Source: a virus. Taken from it: 24,568 bases of DNA. The stretch is from IMG/VR virus record IMGVR_UViG_3300048033_000561, positions 1 to 24,568 of that record. One strand, 5' to 3'. Made by a program: the position numbers and the translations under genes. This document shows positions 14,151 to 22,133 of this stretch, piece after piece (position 1 is the first letter of the stretch; each line of letters opens with the position of its first letter). The notes below the pieces were generated by a model. That model searched no databases and was not told where the DNA came from. It saw nothing but the letters and a program-made list of their open reading frames with translations.

Positions 14151-14837
14151 TTACTCCTGTGTGAAATCTAACAATTTTGGATAGATCTGGCCGATTGCTG
14201 TTGCAATCTCTTTAGCCAGAACCATATGCTCTAGTTGTGTACCATTAGAAGATCTAAGTTCACAATAATGAATCCATGATCTAATAGTACCGTTAACATA
14301 TAAACGAGAAGGTGTATTACCTTCAGGTAAAACAGCCCTTGCTTGTTCTTTAGCAATGCCGTTATCAATTGCCCACTCATAGGCTTGCATAGCAGTGTGC
14401 CAAATATTACGTTGATGTTGTTCCCATTGTACATGAAGGGAAGTATCATCTGTAATTACACTATTCTGTCTATTCTTTAAATCCTGTAGACGTGCTTTAC
14501 GAATTACAACAGAGTTACTAAGATCGCGTATGTCAGCATACCGCTGAGAAAACTCTTGGAAGCTGAAGCTTCTATGACGTAATAGTTGCCTTGCAATGTC
14601 TCGGGTTGTGTTAACTTCGATTGTTGCACTTGCCATTTCGAATGGTGACCAGTGTTTATGTTCGATGAGATAGTCAAGTAACTTTGGAGTTGTCTTGGTG
14701 TTAGCTTGATTTTTCGGGTTTGAGACACGGGCGCAATAAGCGATGAGGTCCTGGATGTTATCCAATCCGTTGTGGTCACGTTCACCTGCATGAATCCTAT
14801 GTGTGAGTTGAGTATGTGCGACTAATTTAGCTTGCAT
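14151..14837 (-). CDS. thyX: Flavin-dependent thymidylate synthase ThyX
   Basis: 228 aa. Makes dTMP from dUMP using methylene-tetrahydrofolate, FAD and NADPH. The signature RHRxxSxNExSxRY is present as RHRSFSFQEFSQRY (residues 87-100); the usual Asn is Gln94. KHWSPFEMAS (61-70) is the conserved HxSPFE segment. A C-terminal RSWIHYCELRSSNGTQLEH segment carries the typical substrate-binding arginine region. It would use dUMP produced by the phage dCMP deaminase. ThyX in place of the T4 ThyA-type td gene is common in marine phages. Confidence 0.95.
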   Translation of the reverse strand: MQAKLVAHTQLTHRIHAGERDHNGLDNIQDLIAYCARVSNPKNQANTKTTPKLLDYLIEHKHWSPFEMASATIEVNTTRDIARQLLRHRSFSFQEFSQRYADIRDLSNSVVIRKARLQDLKNRQNSVITDDTSLHVQWEQHQRNIWHTAMQAYEWAIDNGIAKEQARAVLPEGNTPSRLYVNGTIRSWIHYCELRSSNGTQLEHMVLAKEIATAIGQIYPKLLDFTQE

Positions 14838-14846
14838 GATCTATTC

Positions 14847-15032
14847 CTATTTATTCAAGGGTAAAATTTCAGTAGACATATTATCATGGTAATCACCGCT
14901 TTCATAATATCGTCGACTTACTGTAGTAATCTTTACTCCAGCATCTACTTCTTCATATGTTATAATTTTACGTTTTATAGCTTTTTTCGGCCTGCGATTT
15001 GCTTCTGCAGTAAAAGGTCCTTCGTCATTCAT
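14847..15032 (-). CDS. Small unknown protein
   Basis: 61 aa, basic N-terminal half (RRPKKAIKRKIITYEEVDAG) and a polar C-terminus. The start overlaps the helicase stop (ATGA). No recognised family; probably translated with the helicase. Confidence 0.66.
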   Translation of the reverse strand: MNDEGPFTAEANRRPKKAIKRKIITYEEVDAGVKITTVSRRYYESGDYHDNMSTEILPLNK

Positions 15033-16408
15033 ACTTTAAAATCTCCATAATCTTTCTTTTCTCTGTTACCAAATGTATTTATTGGCGCAGAATCTTGACC
15101 CGCGTCAGATATATTCTGTGCAGAATCTTCTACATCATACAGTCGCATCTTTGATCTATCAACTCCAACTATAAATCTTTTGTTAATACCAGGATCATTA
15201 TAACGATTTTTAAGCTGCTTAACAAGTATTTGATTTAGTCCTTCGAGTTCTTCGTTTGAGATGAGAGCAAACATAAGATCGGCTGTAGCAGGTAATCCGA
15301 ATGACTCAGACGTGTCTTCGAGACCGACATCACTCGATCCATATCCTGTTCTAGTTGTCTGAGTCGCTGATACAACGGGCACGTTGTATTCGACTGCAAG
15401 TCCGCGAATCTCTTCTGCAATAGATTTGATGAGGGAATACGTATTGACACCGCCACTTAATCCTTTTATACGAGACGATGCACAGATGTTCAAGTAATCA
15501 ATAAATATAATATCCGGTGCAAAGTCTTTTTTGAGTTTAAGTTCATTGAGCAATGCACGGAAATGGCCGACATGCGCAGAACCAGTTGGATATTCTTTAA
15601 TAATCAATTGGCCTGAAGTCTTGGATGCGATCTTGTTTACTTTATTATGAAACATATCTTTCGATAGATTTTCAAGTTGATCAATAGGCACGTTAAACAA
15701 GTTAGCATCAATACGTTCAGCTATTCTTTCTTCTGACATTTCCATGGTCAGATAAAGAACGTTTTTACCATCGGTCAATGCACCAGCAGCACAGTGACAC
15801 ATATATAAAGATTTACCAACACCGGTACCAGCAAGGGCGATGTTTAGGCTTTTCTTCGGTAAACCACCTTTTGTAATAAGATTAAACTTATCAAGATCAA
15901 AAGGCAATTTTTCTTCAGCAGTATGATAAAAGTCATACCGAGCATCAGCGTTACCGACATAGTCGTGGCCGATGTTAGTATCGAATGAAACAGCAAGAGC
16001 GTCAGATAAGATTTCAGGCAAAGCATTCTTTGTCTGTTTCTCATCACGACCATCAATAATTTCAATCGACTTCATGATGGCAAGATAGATTGCTCGATCC
16101 TGACACCACTTTTCACATGATTCAAGGAGCCAACCCATATCATCTGGGACGAACTCCTTAATACTATCTACAACTTCATGAGCTTGAATATGTGTTTGCT
16201 CAGGAAGATTAGCGTTATCTAATTCAATAGACAACGCTTCAGGGGTTGGCAGTTTGTTATACTTACTAACAAACTTTAATATTTCATCAAATACGAACCG
16301 CTGTGCACCCTCAAAATATTCTTTCTTTAAGAAAGGAATAGTTTTACGGGTAAACTCATCATTGGTTAATAGGTTCCGCAGAATCGTTGTCGGTACGTTT
16401 GCTATCAT
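15029..16408 (-). CDS. Replicative DNA helicase (T4 gp41 / DnaB family)
   Basis: 459 aa from the third ATG of an ATG triplet (16408), chosen because AGGA is seven bases upstream; 16414 is the longest frame. The RecA-like core has Walker A AGTGVGKS (about 193-200), the adjoining ETMEMSE-like segment (LTMEMSEERIAERI), Walker B IIFIDYLN (about 300-307), and SATQTTR (347-353) as motif H4. The N-terminal 150 residues are the helical DnaB/gp41-type domain. It should form the hexameric 5'-3' helicase at the phage fork. Gene position, just after uvsX, matches T4. No gp61 primase is seen in the window. Confidence 0.95.
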   Translation of the reverse strand: MIANVPTTILRNLLTNDEFTRKTIPFLKKEYFEGAQRFVFDEILKFVSKYNKLPTPEALSIELDNANLPEQTHIQAHEVVDSIKEFVPDDMGWLLESCEKWCQDRAIYLAIMKSIEIIDGRDEKQTKNALPEILSDALAVSFDTNIGHDYVGNADARYDFYHTAEEKLPFDLDKFNLITKGGLPKKSLNIALAGTGVGKSLYMCHCAAGALTDGKNVLYLTMEMSEERIAERIDANLFNVPIDQLENLSKDMFHNKVNKIASKTSGQLIIKEYPTGSAHVGHFRALLNELKLKKDFAPDIIFIDYLNICASSRIKGLSGGVNTYSLIKSIAEEIRGLAVEYNVPVVSATQTTRTGYGSSDVGLEDTSESFGLPATADLMFALISNEELEGLNQILVKQLKNRYNDPGINKRFIVGVDRSKMRLYDVEDSAQNISDAGQDSAPINTFGNREKKDYGDFKV

Positions 16409-16709
16409 CATCATTTCCTATCTTATAATTACCACTGTCAAAAGCATCTTCTAAAATGTTTTGCAATACTTTACCTATATAGTCTTGAAAGGCAGGATTC
16501 TCGGCAAGATCTTCATCACCTTCAATTAGCGTCCACATAAAGTTTAGCCTTGCAATACCATCTTCATCATCATTGATTTCTTCAATCTTAGCGCTTACTT
16601 TACCATATTGATACTTAGTACCAGCCCAATCGCCGGTAGTAAGCTCAACAGTATAAAAGTCGTCATCAGCACGTTCAACGAATTTATAATCATTTGTGGT
16701 TACATTATA
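16359..16709 (-). CDS. Unknown acidic protein overlapping uvsX and helicase genes
   Basis: 116 aa if started at GTG 16709, which has GGAG seven bases upstream and overlaps the uvsX stop by five bases. A longer frame from 16760 would sit inside uvsX without a Shine-Dalgarno. The protein begins MYNVTTNDYKFVERADDDFYTVELTTGDWAG-like strands and ends in a very acidic tail. Its 3' end overlaps the helicase start by about 50 bases. I recall similar small proteins beside uvsX in marine T4-like phages. In T4 this slot is gp40, but no resemblance to gp40 (a membrane-associated head-assembly protein) is visible. Confidence 0.72.
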   Translation of the reverse strand, partial: YNVTTNDYKFVERADDDFYTVELTTGDWAGTKYQYGKVSAKIEEINDDEDGIARLNFMWTLIEGDEDLAENPAFQDYIGKVLQNILEDAFDSGNYKIGNDDDSKRTDNDSAEPINQ

Positions 16710-17778
16710 CACTGGTTGTCTCCGATTGTACATCGCTAAATACATCAACATCTTCACCAAGCATTGATTTTAATCCAATGGTATAATGAGACTTAATGTA
16801 TTCTTTGAGATTAGTTTCTGCGAAGATAGGTTCCCAGAACTCTTTAGTCAGTGTTTCTTTCTCACGGCATTTAGGATCTTCAAGGACACCAGTTTCTTGA
16901 TTAACTCTACAATACCATCCATTAGAAGGTTTAGCAACAAAGTTACCATGCATTGCAATATCAAGTAAACCACTGTAACGTTCAATACCACCATCCCATG
17001 TTACAGATACCGGAATCTTAGATTTCTCTTTAACAAAACGTGATTTCTCAACATTGATAATAAAGTTATAACCTTTAATCTCTGTACCAGTCTTTTGTTG
17101 TTGACGACCAAGAATCCAGATGTTATCAGCTGAATAGTAAATACCTGTACCACCACCAACGATATCCTTTGGAAACAAACCAATCTCTTTGTAAGTATGA
17201 TTGATAGCAAGTAAAGGGATATTCTTCATTGTAAGATATGGCGTAACCATACGGAACAAACCTTTGAGTGCTTTTGCACGAGACATATCAGCAACTGATT
17301 TCTCATTAATAGCATCTTCTAATTCTTTCTTAGAAGCAAGGTTACCAATAGAATCGATTACGATAATTACACGATCATCTTTCTCAATAGCTTCAAGTTG
17401 AGATACTAGATCAAACTTAAGCTTTTCAACATCAGTGATAGGTGTATGCAAGATACGTGATGTATCAATGCCAAATGATTCGAAGTATGTTTGAGGTGAA
17501 CCAAACTCTGAATCATAAAATAACATAATAGCATCTTTGTGCTTGTTCATATATGCTGCTGCCATAAGCAAAGCAAATGAAGTCTTAAAGTGCTTTGATG
17601 GACCAGCAAGGACCGTTAGCCCAGAGCCTAGACCACCATCAGGATCGCCTGATAGAGCCACATTAATCATTGGGACTGGCGTACTTGCAAAGTCCTGTTG
17701 TGAGAAGATCTTCGAGTTAGCAAGGATGTCTGTACCCTTGATTTTCGAATTCTTCTTTAGTCTATCCATTACAGACAT
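16705..17778 (-). CDS. uvsX: UvsX, RecA-like recombinase
   Basis: 357 aa, T4 UvsX family. Strand-exchange protein for recombination-dependent replication and repair. Walker A is the unusual GPSKHFKTS (59-67) typical of UvsX, and Walker B is VIIVIDSIGNLAS (137-149). Also present are LFYDSEFGSPQTYFESFGID and the ILGRQQQKTGTEIKGYNF segment. The start has AGGAG seven bases upstream. An early-type promoter lies just upstream, at the end of the 341-aa gene. It begins the uvsX-(small)-helicase-thyX unit. Confidence 0.97.
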   Translation of the reverse strand: MSVMDRLKKNSKIKGTDILANSKIFSQQDFASTPVPMINVALSGDPDGGLGSGLTVLAGPSKHFKTSFALLMAAAYMNKHKDAIMLFYDSEFGSPQTYFESFGIDTSRILHTPITDVEKLKFDLVSQLEAIEKDDRVIIVIDSIGNLASKKELEDAINEKSVADMSRAKALKGLFRMVTPYLTMKNIPLLAINHTYKEIGLFPKDIVGGGTGIYYSADNIWILGRQQQKTGTEIKGYNFIINVEKSRFVKEKSKIPVSVTWDGGIERYSGLLDIAMHGNFVAKPSNGWYCRVNQETGVLEDPKCREKETLTKEFWEPIFAETNLKEYIKSHYTIGLKSMLGEDVDVFSDVQSETTSV

Positions 17779-17807
17779 ATATTTCTCCTATAAGTTTCAT
17801 TAGGTAT

Positions 17808-17836
17808 ATTATACCATAAATTCATCGAGTTGTACA
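17808..17836 (-). promoter_or_regulatory. Early-type sigma70 promoter for uvsX
   Basis: Minus strand: -35 TGTACA (17836-17831), 17-base spacer, -10 TATAAT (17813-17808), TGG extension. It overlaps the last codons of the upstream 341-aa gene. Confidence 0.88.
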
Positions 17837-18834
17837 CCCTTTTCTGGCGGTGTACCTTGTCTTTGTTCCCATCCTGATTCCCAGCCTGAAGCATTCATCA
17901 GGTCTGCAGATACGTGATCAAATGTACCATTACCACGAGGTACATAGTTTTGACCAAAGCGAACAAAGTCACACATCACATCTTCAAGGTCTTTTGCTTT
18001 TCCACCGGTACGTTCTACCAGCAGGTTCATAAAGTCGTCTGGTTTCCACCCTGTTGAGAGCCTTTTCATACAGCGGACAGCATTGTTTCCTAAATAGGTA
18101 TGGCTATCTACATTAACATATTGAGGGAAGTAATCAGAGCAATCCATAGAAAAGGCAGCGTACACGAAATTAAATTTTCGGTGGCCTACTTCTTTGTTAT
18201 AGCCATTAAGATAATCAACAATATCTTTATGACCACGGGTTTCCTTTTGTAACCATTCTGTGAAATTATTTATCAAAGTTGGTAATTCACGCGTCATAAA
18301 ATCTACATTAGATGTACCTTTTTTTGGCGCAGGTGGTTGGTTGCCAATGGATGTGAACATTGACTTCCCTTGCTTTTTATTGAATACAAGATCGTTTGCC
18401 ATCTCATCAATAGTTTCAAATCTACCCCAGAATTGTATTACATTATTACGATATCCATGATCATTTTCGAATGACGCACCTGATCCCATAATCCTATGAC
18501 ATAAGAATACATATAACCAGGTTTTTAAATTCCATTGAATAGAATCATTTGATTTGTTAAGTGCACGGCGTTCTTCATTCTGCCATCGCCATTTTGGAGT
18601 CTTAGATCCAAACCATAAGTCTTGAAGTACATTAGAGAAACCAGCAGCATTACGAGTATAGCAATCATATATGTCAATAGTCTGCATTAAAGGATCATTG
18701 ACAGCTTTATCAGCTTCATCACATTTATAATCTAGATTTCCCCAGTTTACATTCTCTTGTAACCATTTAGCACGAGGATAATAGTATTCCGAGAATACAT
18801 CTAAAGCTTCTTCATTCAGCCACTGTTTTTTCAT
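17809..18834 (-). CDS. Possible amino-acid:DNA transferase / aGPT-Pplase-type enzyme in the base-modification cassette
   Basis: 341 aa, mostly helical, with strongly patterned segments likely to be catalytic: YTRNAAGFSNVLQDLWFGSK (59-78), RIMGSGASFENDHGYRN (114-130), IGNQPPAP (163-170), DCSDYFPQYVNVDSHTYLGN (231-250) and GGKAKDLEDVMCDFVRFGQNY (277-297). The last two recall HhH-glycosylase-related proteins called aGPT-pyrophosphorylases or amino-acid:DNA transferases in thymidine-hypermodifying phages, but I cannot confirm membership from memory. The overlap of 23 bases with a PLP-enzyme-like gene and nearness of dCMP hydroxymethylase support a DNA-modification role. Alternative: a nucleotide-metabolism enzyme of an unrelated helical family. 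Function is inference only. Confidence 0.62.
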   Translation of the reverse strand: MKKQWLNEEALDVFSEYYYPRAKWLQENVNWGNLDYKCDEADKAVNDPLMQTIDIYDCYTRNAAGFSNVLQDLWFGSKTPKWRWQNEERRALNKSNDSIQWNLKTWLYVFLCHRIMGSGASFENDHGYRNNVIQFWGRFETIDEMANDLVFNKKQGKSMFTSIGNQPPAPKKGTSNVDFMTRELPTLINNFTEWLQKETRGHKDIVDYLNGYNKEVGHRKFNFVYAAFSMDCSDYFPQYVNVDSHTYLGNNAVRCMKRLSTGWKPDDFMNLLVERTGGKAKDLEDVMCDFVRFGQNYVPRGNGTFDHVSADLMNASGWESGWEQRQGTPPEKGVQLDEFMV

Positions 18835-19717
18835 TCTTCACCCAATCTCTATATGAATCAATTCGATCGTATATAGTTTCATCTTCTAATACAGGTTCCG
18901 CACCTACATTCCAGAACAAGATATCTTTATCACTGTTCTTAGGTATATACTTCCACACCTTACCGTCATATGTATCGATATTAGGGAATGGCGGAAGGTT
19001 TTCTTTTTTCTCTGATGCAGTAAATGCAAGAGGTTCTGATATCGGTTCTGCTACACCAAGTTCACCAGCTTTCATATTGCGTGATACACAAACAGAAGTA
19101 AACTTGGCATTAGGCCAAGCTATTTGAAGTGCCCGTGTGAGCACGCCCGTGGACGTGGCCGTATAGACTTCATCTGGTTCTTCTATATTTTCGTATGCTA
19201 CCTTTACAATACCAGCGGTTACTAATTCATGTTTTAATCCTAACGGAACAAAGAATGCATTAGGATGAGCATCAGCCCACTTCTTCGCAATCAAGTTTAA
19301 GTTAGGCATTGCTGCAATACGATGGAATTCATATTCACATCCACGTTCTATACAGCAGGCCTGATGCATTGATATACGTTTAGAAGAAGGCATGAATAGT
19401 CTTACCTTCTTACCATGTCGCTTTGCTACATCAAGCAGAGAAACACCAGCAAGACCAGTACGAGGTTGAACATAAACAATGGTATCAATATGATCAGGGA
19501 GCGAAGAGATGAGACAATCACCCCCGCGGACTTTGCTACCAACCAAGTCATCATCCCTGACAACCCTAATACCATCATGAACGGTAATACGAGGTACAGG
19601 ATTAGGATCTTCCCAATCATAAGCAAGGTAAAGAAATTCATCTCTAGCATCTTCAGCTGTATATAAAGGTCCGACATCTTTATTCACTCCATCAATTATA
19701 TGTTTATTATGCGCCAA
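18812..19717 (-). CDS. PLP-dependent fold-type-II (tryptophan synthase beta-like) enzyme homologue
   Basis: 301 aa from a TTG start (19717) with GGGGAG nine bases upstream. VRDDDLVGSKVRGG (53-66) resembles the Schiff-base lysine region of ACC-deaminase, threonine dehydratase and cysteine synthase proteins (candidate K62). VYVQPRTGLAGVSLLDVAKRHGKKVRLFMP corresponds to the next strand-helix, but the usual SxGNxG Asn that contacts PLP is absent (PRTGLAG). YTATSTGVLTRAL resembles the phosphate-binding loop. So fold is likely, chemistry uncertain. It overlaps the SGNH-like gene by 11 bases and the 341-aa gene by 23. In thymidine-hypermodifying phages PLP enzymes process amino acids attached to bases, and a parallel role is plausible here. 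Confidence 0.72.
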   Translation of the reverse strand: MAHNKHIIDGVNKDVGPLYTAEDARDEFLYLAYDWEDPNPVPRITVHDGIRVVRDDDLVGSKVRGGDCLISSLPDHIDTIVYVQPRTGLAGVSLLDVAKRHGKKVRLFMPSSKRISMHQACCIERGCEYEFHRIAAMPNLNLIAKKWADAHPNAFFVPLGLKHELVTAGIVKVAYENIEEPDEVYTATSTGVLTRALQIAWPNAKFTSVCVSRNMKAGELGVAEPISEPLAFTASEKKENLPPFPNIDTYDGKVWKYIPKNSDKDILFWNVGAEPVLEDETIYDRIDSYRDWVKNEKTVAE

Positions 19718-20681
19718 GTCCGGTTACTCCCCAATCGTTTCTTCTATAAAATGGCGGAGCAATATGGAAAGAAGATCCATGCTCCATATAGGTTTTAGCA
19801 TATGTTTCAGGATTCATAGTATACCATTCTTCTGGTGGCATAACAACAGATCCAGCTTGTTTGTGCAATTCATCAATAAACCTATTTGTCAAATCATGAC
19901 GTTCTTGCCATGATCCATAGAATGGTTCTTTCTTGTAGAACCCAGATTTAGGTATACGTCTTTCCTCGAACTCAACTGGAACTGGAGCAGCAAAGAATAC
20001 TTTACAATCATACATGGTCTCCAAAGCTTTACCTTGAGTTACATACTCCCGAATAAAGTTTTTAAGAACAAAATCATTGTGTCGTAATATATGATGCCGA
20101 ATATCAATAGAACCCAAACATAAAGTGATTGTACCAAACGGAGTAACTCCTCTGAGGAGAGACCGAATGCCTGCTTTAAGCGCCCCGTGTAAAGTTTTGC
20201 CATCGTTACGAAACACCATATCATTACGGTGGCTAAAAGAGCTTGTATGACTGTCACCAATTGTCATTCCTTTCATTTTAAGATTTTCTTGTTTCATTGA
20301 AGAAACAGAGGACAATCTTGAACTTAGTCGGTCACACCATTCTTCAGTTATGCCTTCGTATGTGGTATTAGCACCAATACGTTTCTTAAGCATTTCGCCA
20401 TAATTCGGCATATCATGATCAAGCGAAATAATATCATTACAAGAAGCAATGAGATTAATACGGTCAAAAACCTCTTTAGTTGCTCCACCAAAAAGATTTA
20501 ATGTTCCACCGAAGTTTGCACCGTGATCAATATAAACCCTATCATATGATTTTACCTTAGGTGTGCACTTATGGTCAATACAAGATCCTAATTGATCTCG
20601 CCATATTTGTGTCCAGCCATGTACATGAGATTTCTCATTAACAGGTATATTAGATATTGGATTTGTAATCACAGAATTCAT
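19707..20681 (-). CDS. SGNH/GDSL-like hydrolase or acyltransferase
   Basis: 324 aa from the ATG at 20681 (GGAG six bases upstream); a longer frame from 20702 is less likely. GMTIGDSHTSSF (near residue 140-150) matches SGNH block I, CLGSIDIRHH resembles the block III strand, and SSFHIAPPF near the C-terminus carries a possible catalytic His. The N-terminal 100 residues (YIDHGANFGGTLNLFGG..., SLDHDMPNYGEML) are of unknown fold. SGNH proteins remove or transfer acyl groups; in this neighbourhood it may act on a modified base or a precursor. It overlaps the dCMP deaminase by 32 bases. Confidence 0.68.
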   Translation of the reverse strand: MNSVITNPISNIPVNEKSHVHGWTQIWRDQLGSCIDHKCTPKVKSYDRVYIDHGANFGGTLNLFGGATKEVFDRINLIASCNDIISLDHDMPNYGEMLKKRIGANTTYEGITEEWCDRLSSRLSSVSSMKQENLKMKGMTIGDSHTSSFSHRNDMVFRNDGKTLHGALKAGIRSLLRGVTPFGTITLCLGSIDIRHHILRHNDFVLKNFIREYVTQGKALETMYDCKVFFAAPVPVEFEERRIPKSGFYKKEPFYGSWQERHDLTNRFIDELHKQAGSVVMPPEEWYTMNPETYAKTYMEHGSSFHIAPPFYRRNDWGVTGLGA

Positions 20682-21129
20682 ATTCAACTCCAGCTTCTTC
20701 AAATATTGATTTGCTTAATGCCCAAGAATCTTGCCAATTAGCAGGTATCTCTTGAGAGGGCATTACTATTTTTTTGATTCCTACTTGGACGATGCCTTTA
20801 GCACAATCAGAACAGACAGGAAGACCAAACACAAATAAAGTTGATCCATGTAAAGATACTCCGTTATATGTAGCATTGTAGATGACATTCATCTCAGCAT
20901 GTACTACTAGTTTATATTTAGTGGGTCGATCATTATATCGATCCTCGGAGTCATTAACTCCACGTGGGAAACCATTGTAGCCTTGAGATAAGATTTGGCC
21001 TTTATCTCCAACTGCAACAGATCCTATTTTACTTGAAGGATCTTTAGACCAACTTGCTACTTGTTCAGCAAGTTCTAAGTATCTATTGTTCCATTTATTT
21101 GACAAGATCGAAATGCCTTTCATAGACAT
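20650..21129 (-). CDS. cd: dCMP deaminase
   Basis: 159 aa. Zinc-dependent conversion of dCMP to dUMP, feeding ThyX. The zinc site is clear: HAE (H77, E79) and PVCSDCAKGI (C106, C109). SKDPSSKIGSVAV and QGYNGFPRGVND are typical of phage and bacterial dCMP deaminases. The N-terminus overlaps the hydroxymethylase gene by 35 bases. The chosen ATG (21129) has AGGTAA upstream; a start six bases later or at a TTG near 21103 cannot be excluded. Deamination competes with hydroxymethylation for dCMP, so both enzymes together set the ratio of dT to hydroxymethyl-dC. Confidence 0.93.
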   Translation of the reverse strand: MSMKGISILSNKWNNRYLELAEQVASWSKDPSSKIGSVAVGDKGQILSQGYNGFPRGVNDSEDRYNDRPTKYKLVVHAEMNVIYNATYNGVSLHGSTLFVFGLPVCSDCAKGIVQVGIKKIVMPSQEIPANWQDSWALSKSIFEEAGVEYEFCDYKSNI

Positions 21130-21787
21130 GTAAGTTCATTACCTGCCATGTTAGCATACCTTTTTCAATAGGTGCTTTTTCATGCACATAAGCTAGTGCA
21201 TTGTAATCATCTACAACTTTATCCATAAGATGTTGGGCCCAAGCATAATCGTTCTTATAACCGAATACTACATCATTAGAACGCATTTGCGATACCATAT
21301 GTAATACATTATCACGAATATAAAATGTTTGAGCATTCGTACAAATGAAATCAGACTTACCATTCTCATCGAATTCAGTCCAGATAGATGGACGATTGTA
21401 TACCATCTGAGCACGACGAGAATCAGGGTTTTGCCATAGTTCTTCTAGTGCACGCTCATATTGAGAATAATACTTTTCTGAAAATACTAAATGACCATAG
21501 TTAGAATTAATATTGCCATCATCATCTGATGCATATTGCCATGCTACAGGTGGTTGTCTACCTGGACCATAAATATCAAGGATATTAGTAGAACGTGACT
21601 CATACCATTTAATCTCTGCATCGATGTATTCTTGTACTGGTGTGCCGAAGATAGCAGGTTCGCTTGCAATAAAGTTTGCACCAATCATTTCGATAGTCTT
21701 TTGACCAGTCTTATCGATAGTAAATGCTTCATCAGCAAGTTCACCGATGAAGAACTCTCGAATATCTTTTACACTATACATTAGCAT
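21095..21787 (-). CDS. 42: dCMP hydroxymethylase (T4 gp42-like)
   Basis: 230 aa (T4 gp42 is 246), thymidylate-synthase superfamily. Similarity to T4 gp42 is evident throughout: DKTGQKTIEMIGANF, INSNYG, QNPDSRRAQMVYNRPS, SDFICTNAQ with the nucleophile C149, MRSNDVVFGYKNDYAW, and LHVYERHF. D180 in KNDYAW replaces the Asn that selects dUMP in thymidylate synthases and matches the T4 residue that selects dCMP. It makes hydroxymethyl-dCMP, so phage DNA probably carries 5-hydroxymethylcytosine or a derivative. GGAG seven bases before the ATG; TAATG overlap with the preceding gene. Confidence 0.94.
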   Translation of the reverse strand: MLMYSVKDIREFFIGELADEAFTIDKTGQKTIEMIGANFIASEPAIFGTPVQEYIDAEIKWYESRSTNILDIYGPGRQPPVAWQYASDDDGNINSNYGHLVFSEKYYSQYERALEELWQNPDSRRAQMVYNRPSIWTEFDENGKSDFICTNAQTFYIRDNVLHMVSQMRSNDVVFGYKNDYAWAQHLMDKVVDDYNALAYVHEKAPIEKGMLTWQVMNLHVYERHFDLVK

Positions 21788-22104
21788 TACTCATCTCCTA
21801 CTTCATAGCGATCATCCATATGAATATGGCCATCAGACATATGAGTCATAAGAATCATAAGCTGAGTAGATGCATGTGCAAGATGGCTTAGGCCAGATTC
21901 AGGATCTAGATCTTCACCAGACCAGAATGCATTTAAGTGACGTTGAATAGATGAGTATGTACGAGACCACTCAGTGCTATCGCCATCATCACGCCAGTTA
22001 TTAGGACCATACTTGTTAGCACCGAAGCCGAGTACTTCAGCAACCTGATTGATAGCATCGACAGGAACTAAAGCTAAAGGGGCTTTGCCATTATCATATT
22101 TCAT
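21787..22104 (-). CDS. DUF5664 / dATP-dGTP diphosphohydrolase N-terminal-like protein
   Basis: 105 aa. The pattern KYDNGKAPLALVPVDAI...VLGFGANKYGPNNWRD...WSRTYSSIQRHLNAFWSGEDLDPESGLSHLAHASTQLMILM is the phage family I know as DUF5664, related to MazG-like all-alpha nucleotide pyrophosphohydrolases (the S-2L MazZ type). It probably hydrolyses a dNTP or a modified dNTP precursor. It is the first gene of the unit with dCMP hydroxymethylase, driven by the promoter at 22134. Substrate unknown. Confidence 0.85.
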   Translation of the reverse strand: MKYDNGKAPLALVPVDAINQVAEVLGFGANKYGPNNWRDDGDSTEWSRTYSSIQRHLNAFWSGEDLDPESGLSHLAHASTQLMILMTHMSDGHIHMDDRYEVGDE

Positions 22105-22133
22105 AGATGTCTCCGTTTCATTATTATTTGTAT

